Part shown: piece after piece, positions 34,831-43,464 of the stretch
Numbering within the stretch: position 1 is the first letter of the stretch
How the letters are laid out: each line of letters starts with the position of its first letter
The notes under the pieces: generated by a model
Database searches by the model: none
Seen by the model: only the letters and a program-made list of their open reading frames with translations
Told to the model about the DNA's origin: nothing
From: Limnephilus marmoratus
Taxonomy: Eukaryota; Arthropoda; Insecta; Trichoptera; Limnephilidae
Length of the DNA: 64,000 nucleotides
Reading direction: 5' to 3'
Assembly (NCBI GenBank): GCA_917880885.1
Contig: OU862915.1
Coordinates: 38,014,676 to 38,078,675, forward strand
Made by a program: the position numbers and the translations under genes

Positions 34831-35390
34831 TTTTTTTTACATTAACTCCACACAGGAGGCCCTGAGGAAAATAATTTCCCTCAGGGCCTATGTCATCTGG
34901 GATGCTGTGTAGAGGGTCTTTTTGAGGAGAGGAATGAATGAACGTTGGTCTTGAAGAGACGCATGTTATAGGAAGGAGGAAACACAGAGGCCGACAAATC
35001 ATTCCACATTCGAGCTGTTGAACACAAGAACGAGTCGAAGAAACGACCCGTTCTCATGTGACAAATGTCAACCGTGTACAAATGTTGGGCACGCGTTTGG
35101 CGTGTTTCCCGACTATGCACCGGTGCCGAAGGGATCAATTATGCTAGTTCCTCGGAGCATCTTCCATTGTAATACCGGTAGAACAAGGATAGCATTCCCA
35201 CCCGACGCCTGTGCTCTAAAGATTGCAATCCGTCTGTTAAGATGGGAGAATCTATTAAACGAACTGCCCGTTTCTGCACAAAGTCGAGGGTATTTTTCAT
35301 GTATTTTGGAGCTCCAGACCTGAGGTGGCTGCCAAATTCAACCATGGGGCGCACTTGTGATTTGTTCAGGGTTAGCAGTTGTGTACTATT
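34831..35390 (-). pseudogene. LINE 3' fragment with R500-type hairpin tail
   Basis: On the minus strand, the C-terminal end of a Jockey-like ORF2. It reads FGSHLRSGAPKYMK, then VQKRAVRLIDSP, EHRRRVGMLSLFYRYYNG and CSEEL in the 35354-35139 frame. It then reads MRTGRFFDSFLCSTARMWND, FPPSYNMRLFKTNVHSFLSS and a stop near 34893 in the 35138-34893 frame, so there is one frameshift. The 3' UTR that follows is the R500 tail: CTACACAGCATCCCAGATGA, then CCCTGAGGGAAATTATTTTC, CTCAGGGCCTCCTGTGTGG and a T-run (A tail) at 34831-34838. This links the R500 family to a LINE through a shared 3' end. Confidence 0.85.
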
Positions 35391-35874
35391 AAAGTATCTG
35401 CGGGCCCTGTACAGTACGTAAGATTAGTAAATAAACATTTTTTTAAAATAAATACTTTTTCTATACAGGATTAAAGAGTAAACTGATACGCCTATTAGTT
35501 ACAGTGAAAAAACTATGGTAAAAAAATATAATCACGGTGTTGAAGCCTACAGACCCATGGGATAATGCAAGATGAAGGGAGGCTTTTAAACACTCTGGAA
35601 GCTGTCAAGCCTGCTCCCGGATAAATGGACCGGGCGTGACGAGACGCAAATGGGGGATGGAACTTGAAACCACTTGGAGACTCACACTGTGTCAATCTTT
35701 GGGTTACTTTGGGAAATTGATTTGTTGTGAAAAATAGATTGAACGGATAAATCATCTGAAATATTTTATTGGATATGTTGCTCACTCTTAAATAGACATA
35801 GATGTCAAGTGTCCGCAGTACTGGTATTTTATGTTTACGAAGCCAAATTTAATCTTGGAGTAGTTTTTCGGATT
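35391..35874. other. Unassigned sequence
   Basis: No supported feature. Confidence 0.4.
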
Positions 35875-36050
35875 CTAATTCATGTGCCCAGAAAAATCAC
35901 TTCTCTCAGAGCACATTATGTCATAATTGGGGTTGCTTCATAGAGAGTATTTTTAACGAAAGGAAGGGGGGGAAGTTCTGGGATGGAAAAGACATGAAGG
36001 GTGGGTAGCAGTGGATCCAAGAGAGACGGATGTATGAATCCGTCTCTTCT
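35875..36050 (-). repeat. R500 3' part, strongly decayed
   Basis: Recognisable from GAAAGGAAGGGGGGGAAGTT, AAGGGTGGGTAGCAG and GACGGATGTATGAATCCGTC. The hairpin is eroded. It lies head-to-head with the next copy. Confidence 0.6.
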
Positions 36051-36065
36051 AAGTTTGATAGCTTA

Positions 36066-36403
36066 GGAGAGGTGCCCGGCTTCATGGAGATTGTCTAAGT
36101 CTTGGCGGCAGATGCGTTTGCCCACATACAGAGTGGCAGGCCGGATTTGGAGCGACTGATTGAGAGAGACCTTTTTATCTCTCCAGCAGGACTACCGACC
36201 CTCTCACTCAGTGGGAGCGATGGATTCATACTTCTGTCGCTCCTGGACACACTGACCCCAGATTCATATCCACTCTTCTTACCCTTTTCCTTCCCAGATC
36301 AATATTTTAAAAACAACCTCAAGACAGCATCCCCAAAGATGGCATAAGCCGATAGCGAAATAATTTTCTTCACAGCCTTCTGTGTGGAGCTAATGTAAAA
36401 TAA
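36066..36403 (+). repeat. R500 copy, head missing
   Basis: Starts within the GTGCCCGGCTTCATGG block, passes TCTTGGCGGCAGATGCG, and ends CTGTGTGGAGCTAATGTAAA. Plus sense. Confidence 0.75.
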
Positions 36404-36422
36404 ATCAAACCCACATACTGCA

Positions 36423-37026
36423 TGGCGGGCAGAATCGGGAGAAACTGGTTGATTTTGATCTCTTTAGCAGAACTTTCTCGGATAAATAATGAAGGGATGG
36501 ATTTATATTTCCTTCACTCCTGCATACATTAAACCCCATTTCAGATTTCTACTCACCTTTCATACATTTTTCATTACCGAACTTTCTTTCCTTCCTTTCC
36601 TTTAAAAAACACCCTCCAAACGCACCGAAGATGACATAAGCCAAAGATATTGAAATATAAGTAGATGTGCTATCTGCTGTTTTTACTATGTGGGTCTGCG
36701 CTTCCGGGTGTCGCCGATATTGTTTACCAATTAACAAATAAACTAAAAGAACAAATAATTAACGAATAAACCAAACGAACGTTAAACTAAATGAACGAAT
36801 TCTTTCCTTATTCAAAATATATTGTTAACCAATGTTAATGCACATTTTCAAAAAATCAACGAAATGAACAAATTCTTTTTGTATGAAAACTGCGCTAATT
36901 AGCGCGTAGTCCGGCGACAGTTGCGCGGACACCATAGCACATCTCTTCTGTATTTGAATATCTTTAACATAAGCCCTGAATACTTTTCCGCAAGGTCTTT
37001 CGTGTGGAGCTAACGTAAAAATAAAT
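36423..37026 (+). repeat. R500 copy split by a MITE
   Basis: A plus-sense copy beginning at the CGGGAGAAACTGGTTGA block. Its hairpin region is interrupted at GACATAAGCC by the 323-bp MITE (36643-36965) and resumes AACATAAGCCCTGAATA to GTGTGGAGCTAACGTAAAAA. The MITE is therefore younger than this R500 insertion. Confidence 0.8.
36643..36965. mobile_element. MITE with 10-bp TSD, copy 2
   Basis: 323 bp, the reverse-orientation twin of 25418-25739. It is flanked by GACATAAGCC (36633-36642) and AACATAAGCC (36966-36975), a 10-bp duplication with one mismatch. It contains a perfect palindrome GCGCTAATTAGCGC at 36892-36905. No transposase. Confidence 0.85.
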
Positions 37027-37439
37027 ATATAAGCCTATTTTCTAAATCGTTAACATTTGAATACAAATAACTTTAAAAATAATCTTATCAAATAATGAAC
37101 TATTTAATACCATAACCAAATATACCTACACATATCATCAAAACCAATTTGTAAAACATCTACAAACCAATCATTCAAATTCACCGTGATTGAATTTATC
37201 CTAAGTTTACTATCAGACAGAATACAGATGCTATTGAGATGTAAAGTTCTATTGTTTACTGCTACCTACACACTCCCACTCCATAGTAGCAAGATCATGT
37301 TGTGGAACTTCCCAACTAGTAAATGCCTCGACATCTTTGATGTTATTCAAATCTTAATGTATGATTGATTCAGAATTGGAACTGTCATATGATGGCTTAA
37401 GACAACTCCAATTGATTCCAATGGAATAACTCCAAGATA
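37027..37439. other. Unassigned AT-rich sequence
   Basis: No certain feature. The last part (from ~37260) may hold more of the piggyBac relic that follows, out of frame. Confidence 0.35.
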
Positions 37440-38320
37440 TCGCTTCAAAGGTTTCGGGATTTACTGTGTACAATGAACAAGTATTCCCTAGAAGAGCGAT
37501 CTACGTATACCGGTGGAAAGAAAACAATTTATACGACACATACAAGATCTTTCAATTGCTAATCCACAGATCAGCAAACGAAATGTTTGATTATCCACTG
37601 GAGCATTTTTGGCCTCATTTTGGGATACAAAGGAACCAGAACTATAGGATCTACTTTGACAATTACATAACATCGTTTTCACTCCTAGAATTTATTCTAA
37701 ACAAGGTATCCATCTTGGAACAACAGGAAGAAACTGAATACCCGAAAGCAATTTTCCAGCAGAAAATGATCTCTCGAAAAATGAACTTCGACTCTTGGTG
37801 GAGTACGTGATCAAGCCTGTAGCCTGAAGGTTAGGACAAATTGTCACTCTTGCTTCAAATTTTTTTGTGAGCTATCGAAATCACAAGAACAATGGTATGA
37901 TAAGCCAAGCAAAAGGAACATTACTATTGAACGACAGCATATTGTTGGCGATATATGAATAGTGTCGAAACGATAGCATCATGGGAAAGTACCAGATATT
38001 GTTGCAAAACAAACGATGGCGAGTTTGTATGCTCAACCATTTGTTTAACCTTGCAATGTTTGATGCCTGGCTATTGTATAAGATAGTTCAAAAGACGAAG
38101 AACAAGCAAGGCACACAGCTAGCATCAGCCGATTTTCGTCTGAAGGTTGCTATGGTACTGTATAAGCTAGGTTCAAAGATCACCATGACGCGCCGTAGGC
38201 GTAGCATTGAACCACAAATAGAGTCTAAGAAACAAAAGGGTACAGCTAAATATGTTAGTTTATTCGTTATAATCGTTCAAGATGGAAATGGCGTCTCACA
38301 AACACTCTGTGAATAACAAT
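37440..38320 (+). pseudogene. piggyBac-type transposase relic
   Basis: Frame 37466-37810 contains YRIYFDNYITSFSLLEFILN, the conserved D-N-Y/F-[FIT]-T-S block of piggyBac DDE transposases, in which the aspartate is catalytic. After broken sequence, frame 37981-38316 has KRWRVCMLNHLFNLAMFDAW followed by LLYK and DFRLKVAM. That is the C-terminal block of the same family (usually KWWxxxFxxLLDxAxxNAWxLY). Stops and frameshifts lie between (for example TGA at 37808). The N-terminal half is missing and no TTAA-bounded ends were found. It may have supplied MITEs such as 9540-10249, but the terminal repeats cannot be compared. Confidence 0.75.
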
Positions 38321-38459
38321 AAGAAACATTTTCAAAATTTTCAATAACCCCCGACACAAAAAAGAGCTGATGACCTTGGAAAGCCTGAATAGATTTTCAT
38401 GAATTGTAGATAAGAACATCTCGATCACGTCAGCTTCAAACAAAAATACTACGTCATAA

Positions 38460-40745
38460 TCGGTTTATTCGGCGAGCCATAATGCCACAGACACACACTT
38501 ACAACATTTAGTATTTTCAAACCATAACCTTAACATTCAAATTGCTTCACATGTGCTATCCAAAATTGACCCTTATCATCCTCCCATTGAATTCGATCTT
38601 TTGATGTCCAAATACAGACCCCTACCCAATAATCCAGATCACATCAAATATAACTTCAAAAAAACGGATTACATTAAATGCAATGAAATGTTATCACTTA
38701 ATAACTGGGACGATCTTAACACGCTCAATTGTAATGACTCCCTACTACATTTTTATAACTTGTTGTGGATATCAATTGAAAAACACACTCCGCGCTTAAG
38801 AATCAGGAATAATAAGTTTCCAATTTGGTTTAGCAGTGTTCTGATCCACCAACTCAGAGAAAAAGAAAAGTTTAGAAAGAAATGGAAAAAATACAAAAAT
38901 CAATGTGACTACGACAGTTTTTCTATCTTGAGGGCTAGAGTAAAAGTATCCATACGTACATGCCTTAAAGCCCATGTAAATTCAATAGAAAATTCTCTCC
39001 CTAACAGTATCAAAAATCTTTCAACCCTCATTAACTCAAAAAGAATTTCTAATTCTCTCCCCAAAATCATGCATCTCCATGACAAATCAGCAACAAATGG
39101 AGAAGATACATGTGAACTGTTATCTACTTACTTCTCTTCTGTTTTTAGCTCACCATCCAATTCTAAAAGTGACTCTAAACTTTCTTCCCCACTCTATAAT
39201 TACCCACTGTCTCAAATCAAAATAACTTTAGACGAGGTCAAAGAGAAATTGAACACTCTTGATATCAATAAGGGTTCCGGCCAAGATGGAATTCCTTCAC
39301 TATTTATTCGAAATTGTGCAGATCAGCTTGCAGTACCATTACACAAAATATTCATCAAAAGTCTGAAAGATGGGGTATTTCCGGATCTGTGGAAGGTTGC
39401 CCACGTCATTCCGATCCACAAATCTGGCAGTAAAAATGATGTAACAAACTACCGTCTTATCAGCCTTTTATCTTGTTTTGGCAAAATATTCGAGTCCATT
39501 GTATACAAAACCATCTTTAACCATGTAAAACATATACTTAGTCCTTTCCAACATGGCTTTGTAGCTAAAAGATCCACAAATACTAATTTACTCGAGTATA
39601 TGGACTTTCTATGTCAATCGATGAATAATAAAACACAGGTTGATGCCGTGTACACTGATTTCAGTAAGGCCTTTGACAAAGTTAGTCATTCTATCTTAAT
39701 GAATAAACTGGATAAAATTGGCATTCACGGAAATCTGCTTCGTTGGTTAGAATCATATTTATCACATAGAAGTCAATTAGTTATTGTCAACGGTTTTAAC
39801 TCTTCCCCAATATTAGTTACGTCGGGCGTACCACAAGGATCTCACCTTGGACCCTTACTTTTCTTAATCTTTATTAACGACCTTACATACAAACTCCGCT
39901 GTAATTTTTCTCTATATGCTGATGACCTCAAATTATATAAAGCAATCAAATCTATAAAAGATTGTGAACTCTTACAACAAGACCTTAACACAATATCTAC
40001 CTGGTGTGTTGACAATGAAATGGAACTGAATATAGCTAAGTGCAAAGTTATAAATTTCACGAAGAACACCAACAAAACTCTGTATTCATATAGCATATGT
40101 GGTCACAATCTAGAAACAGTTGAATCAATAAAAGATTTAGGAATTATATTTGACAACAAACTAACATTCAATCAACACATTGAATACATTGTGTGTAAAT
40201 CAAATAAATTACTTGGTTTTATTGTAAGATCAACCAAACTGTTTAAGAATTCTAACAGCCTAATAATTCTATTCAATTCCTTAATCCGAAGTGTTCTTGA
40301 GTACGGGTCAACAGTCTGGAATGCACATTATATTACACAGATATCTAGACTCGAATCAGTCCAAAGAAAATTTACACGGTTTTTGTCTTACCGATCAGGT
40401 GTCTATCATCTTCTAGACGGGTACGAACAAAGACTTAGACATTTCAAATTAGAAAGTCTGGTTAAAAGACGAAACATAAATGACCTCTTAATGCTATATA
40501 ATATTGTGAATAATCGTGTAGACAGTAACTTAGTCAACCAAATCAAGTTATACGCCAGGCCCAAATCTACCAGAAACCTAAACATATTCTGGACTGAAAT
40601 TTTTACCAATAATACTGGATATTTTAATCCTATGTCCAGAATATGTCGATCATACAACGATCTTGTTAAAATACACACTTTCATAGATATTTTTCTAAAT
40701 AATGTAACCTGTTTCAAAAAATATCTCCACGATTTGTGCACCTAA
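38460..40745 (+). CDS. LINE-D ORF2 fragment, reverse transcriptase intact
   Basis: The frame is open from 38460 to the TAA at 40743-40745. The GTG at 38553 is only where a long frame can be counted from; the natural start lay upstream and is lost. The end of the endonuclease is present (LVFSN, IDPYHPP). Counting from 38553, reverse transcriptase motifs are DINKGSGQDGIP (~236), HVIPIHKSG (~283), NYRLISLLS (~294), DFSKAFDKVSH (motif A, ~369), GVPQGSHLGP (motif B, ~426) and LYADDLKLYK (motif C, ~453, both catalytic aspartates kept). The thumb and C-terminus include LIRSVLEYGSTVW. No frameshift or stop is seen, so the insertion is fairly recent. It cannot move by itself because the endonuclease is truncated. 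Family: Jockey/CR1-like group, clade uncertain. Confidence 0.9.
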   Translation, partial: SVYSASHNATDTHLQHLVFSNHNLNIQIASHVLSKIDPYHPPIEFDLLMSKYRPLPNNPDHIKYNFKKTDYIKCNEMLSLNNWDDLNTLNCNDSLLHFYNLLWISIEKHTPRLRIRNNKFPIWFSSVLIHQLREKEKFRKKWKKYKNQCDYDSFSILRARVKVSIRTCLKAHVNSIENSLPNSIKNLSTLINSKRISNSLPKIMHLHDKSATNGEDTCELLSTYFSSVFSSPSNSKSDSKLSSPLYNYPLSQIKITLDEVKEKLNTLDINKGSGQDGIPSLFIRNCADQLAVPLHKIFIKSLKDGVFPDLWKVAHVIPIHKSGSKNDVTNYRLISLLSCFGKIFESIVYKTIFNHVKHILSPFQHGFVAKRSTNTNLLEYMDFLCQSMNNKTQVDAVYTDFSKAFDKVSHSILMNKLDKIGIHGNLLRWLESYLSHRSQLVIVNGFNSSPILVTSGVPQGSHLGPLLFLIFINDLTYKLRCNFSLYADDLKLYKAIKSIKDCELLQQDLNTISTWCVDNEMELNIAKCKVINFTKNTNKTLYSYSICGHNLETVESIKDLGIIFDNKLTFNQHIEYIVCKSNKLLGFIVRSTKLFKNSNSLIILFNSLIRSVLEYGSTVWNAHYITQISRLESVQRKFTRFLSYRSGVYHLLDGYEQRLRHFKLESLVKRRNINDLLMLYNIVNNRVDSNLVNQIKLYARPKSTRNLNIFWTEIFTNNTGYFNPMSRICRSYNDLVKIHTFIDIFLNNVTCFKKYLHDLCT

Positions 40746-41024
40746 AAAAAATTAATTATTTTTGTTGTTTTATTACATCTCAGGATATACTTCATATATA
40801 TTGTATACTTATAATGTATTTCAATTTTGTATTTTGTTTTTTTGTTTTTAAAGTTATGTATAAATAATACTTGCATTGTTTTTCATGTGTTTGCTTCTGT
40901 AAAAATTCAAATGTGATTACTGCAGACACATTAGTCTAGGGATATTTATATTTGTATTTTAATTTATTATATTTAACCCACAAAAATGTTTTATAAATAT
41001 CCTGTTTGTGTCTCAAATAAATAA
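38460..41024 (+). mobile_element. LINE-D, 5'-truncated
   Basis: Coding part at 38460-40745, then a ~260-bp UTR ending in AAATAAATAAATAAA at about 41010-41024. The TAAA-type 3' tail (rather than poly-A) matches the tails at 49190 and 55830. The 5' end lies within the endonuclease domain. Confidence 0.85.
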
Positions 41025-41310
41025 ATAAATTCCTTTTTTTGCTTCTGGGGTTAAAATGTGTGGTTGCGTTATACAATTGTTACAAAATATTTCATACTTA
41101 GATACTTTAGAACACTTTTAAGTATTGTAACACAATATAACAAATTTGTCATACCTTTTCTACCGTTTTATCATTTTTTTATTAAACTTTGGAAAATTAA
41201 GAAGTACTTGTTTTATTATTTGAAGAAAGCTATCAAAGCACCTGGTATGTTTGACTTTTCAAGGCGTTGAGTTATAAATGGTTAATTAAGATAGATGAAA
41301 TAATTCCATT

Positions 41311-41477
41311 ATAGATAAATGAAACAATTTAACTTTGTTTGAACCACTTATATAATGAGTAAATCCGACCGGTTTCGGAACGACCGTTCCTTATTTAGGG
41401 CAAGTGTATACTAATTTGACAGTTTCAAAATATGGATGGGAACAATGTTTTATTATGGTAGGGTGGAGCCGTTTCTA
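41311..41477. repeat. Left inverted arm flanking LINE-E
   Basis: Reverse complement of 46907-47078 with roughly 90% identity by eye. It contains CCGACCGGTTTCGGAACGAC, the inverse of the hammerhead-like motif, with the core decayed (CTAAATA instead of CTGAAGA on the minus strand). Confidence 0.85.
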
Positions 41478-41615
41478 GGTATTAATATTTATTATTTTCT
41501 AGATTCTCGCTCAGCACCGAACGAGTACAGTCGCGTTATTTTGTAAGAAGTAAAACAATAAATATAATTACTTACATTAATAACTCGCCCACCTGGGCGA
41601 TTCCATTAATTTAAT

Positions 41616-42686
41616 ATGGAAACCGAAGAAATTTTTAAAAATATTAAAGACTTAGTTAATAAGATCACTTCAGTGAAAGACTCAAAAATAAAATTAACAC
41701 TGGAACAAAATATTGTATCACTGGAAGAAAAAATTCATCACGAACTAATTAGTCTACAAAAGAAGATCATAGAATTACAAGAAATTAATATTAAAAATAA
41801 TCATCACTACACACAGAAACTCGAAGAAATCCATCAAAATAACAAAAAATCATACGCGAGTGCACTAAGTAACAATAAAAACTTCGCAGAAACTTCATAT
41901 AATGCAGAACAGAAATACGCCATTTTAATTACCTCAAAAAACACCTTGAAGGCCGAGGACATAAAAATAAAAATTCAAAAAAATATTAATTTAACAAAAA
42001 TAAAAGTTGGAGTAAATGGAGTAAAAAAGATCGGAGAACAAAAATTAGTGATTTCTTGCCAAAAAAAAGAAGATGCAGAAAAATTAACCGAAGAGATAAA
42101 TAAAGTAATTGGAAAAGAAGTATCGGCCGAAGAAATAAAAAAAAGGAAACCGTGCTTAATGTTGAAAAGCCTGCAATGCCAATTGACTGAAGAAGAAATT
42201 ATAGACGGGATTGTACAACAAAATGAAGGATTAACCCTAGAAGACAAAAAAGACATTAAGCTTATCAAGGAATTAAAAAATAAGTACAATGAAGGAAAAG
42301 AAAACGACACCACTAACTACATTATCGAAACAACTGGACAATTAAGGAAAAAACTAATTGAAAAAAAAAAATTAAACATCAAATTCCAAAGAGTGTACGT
42401 CAGCGACTGCAGCCCGCTCACACAATGTTACCATTGCCTCAAGTTCGGCCACACAGCTCAAAGATGTCACGCCAGGACGCAGCCTCCCATTTGCCCTCAT
42501 TGCACTAAGGAACATATACTATCTAAATGTGAAAACAAAGAACAAACTCCAATCTGCAACAACTGCTGTGTCCAAAACAAAAGGTTTGATATGAACTATT
42601 CCACCGATCATAGAGTCGATAGCATAAAATGCCTTTACCGGCAAAAAATGCTTCGAATTGCCAAAGAACGCATTGACTACGAATAA
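41616..42686 (+). CDS. LINE-E ORF1, gag-like RNA-binding protein
   Basis: 356 residues. The N-terminal ~90 residues are Lys/Glu-rich with heptad-like leucines and isoleucines, probably a coiled coil for self-association. The middle (~110-240) includes KKRKPCLMLKSLQCQLTEEE, which resembles the region before the knuckles in Jockey/I-type ORF1 proteins. The C-terminal part has a CCHC zinc knuckle (C271, C274, H279, C284; CYHCLKFGHTAQRC), a second knuckle (CPHCTKEHILSKC, from ~C293) and a cysteine-rich third (CNNCC, ~314). Such proteins coat LINE RNA and help form the particle. The start is the first ATG after the UTR, ATGGAAACC, with no upstream in-frame alternative. Stop TAA at 42684-42686. Confidence 0.9.
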   Translation: METEEIFKNIKDLVNKITSVKDSKIKLTLEQNIVSLEEKIHHELISLQKKIIELQEINIKNNHHYTQKLEEIHQNNKKSYASALSNNKNFAETSYNAEQKYAILITSKNTLKAEDIKIKIQKNINLTKIKVGVNGVKKIGEQKLVISCQKKEDAEKLTEEINKVIGKEVSAEEIKKRKPCLMLKSLQCQLTEEEIIDGIVQQNEGLTLEDKKDIKLIKELKNKYNEGKENDTTNYIIETTGQLRKKLIEKKKLNIKFQRVYVSDCSPLTQCYHCLKFGHTAQRCHARTQPPICPHCTKEHILSKCENKEQTPICNNCCVQNKRFDMNYSTDHRVDSIKCLYRQKMLRIAKERIDYE

Positions 42687-42732
42687 ATATTGTAAATTTT
42701 CATTTCCTCAAACTCTTATCTATAAATTAACA

Positions 42733-43464
42733 ATGAATGATTTTTTATGTAACGCATTAGATAAAAAAATATGTATTGAAGAAAACTTATATCACTCTAT
42801 AAGAGATTTCTATTTTATTTGCACTCAAAAAAGATTTACTCAATTTCATAAAAATATTAAAAGCGTAAAAATTTTTTTTGAAAAATTAATAATATCTTTA
42901 AAAGAAATATTTTTTTTCCCGGGCTTGATTGGGTTTACAAAGACCTACTCTACTGGCGAAACTAATTACTCCATTCCAGGGTACCAGGTAACAATAATAA
43001 GAATAAACAAAAACTCTGATATTGGAATATCTATTTCCAACCAGTATAATGTTCTCAATATTAATGAAGTAATTAATGATTATGATGTTAATATTTTAAA
43101 TATAAAATTTAAAGACGTAAATAAATTATCGCATTATATTGCTATTTATCCTACACATAAGTCTACAGTACAACAATTTATAGTAGAATCAAAAAACGCT
43201 TTATTGAATTTTAGAAATATAAATAATATTATTTTACGAGATATGCATTTAAATATTGTAAATGATTATGCTAGTAATGATAAAGATGTGATCAATCAAT
43301 ATATGATCAATAAAAAACCGGGACATTCTTCAACAATCTCTACACATTATAAAATCCGTATTTGTATTACTAACTCTATGTCACACTCTACTTTGAAAAT
43401 ACTCTACATATTTAAAAGAAATCAATATCACATTAATATTTTTACTAAATGGATGACTTCATAG
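42733..43464 (+). CDS. LINE-E extra ORF: endonuclease-like domain with lost catalytic residues
   Basis: 243 residues from ATG 42733 (the frame is open back to 42658 and overlaps the end of ORF1). Aligned by eye with the start of ORF2, it matches from residue 1: MNDFLCNAL versus MDDFIANEL, FHKNIKS (38-44) versus FHSNIRS, IPGY (81-84) versus LPEY, RINKNS (90-95) versus NINKNS, AIYPTHKST (137-145) versus AVYRTHGSN, and LRDMHLNI versus AGDFNLNI. So it is an APE-type endonuclease homologue. Key residues have changed: the catalytic Glu is Lys70, the Asn of the GDxN motif is His172, and the C-terminal DH and TDHH motifs are gone. Asn41, Tyr139 and Asp170 remain. Nuclease activity is therefore unlikely, but there is no stop in 243 codons. 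Its last codons overlap the ORF2 start by 16 nt. The role is unknown; RNA or DNA binding, or assembly, is possible. Confidence 0.75.
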   Translation: MNDFLCNALDKKICIEENLYHSIRDFYFICTQKRFTQFHKNIKSVKIFFEKLIISLKEIFFFPGLIGFTKTYSTGETNYSIPGYQVTIIRINKNSDIGISISNQYNVLNINEVINDYDVNILNIKFKDVNKLSHYIAIYPTHKSTVQQFIVESKNALLNFRNINNIILRDMHLNIVNDYASNDKDVINQYMINKKPGHSSTISTHYKIRICITNSMSHSTLKILYIFKRNQYHINIFTKWMTS

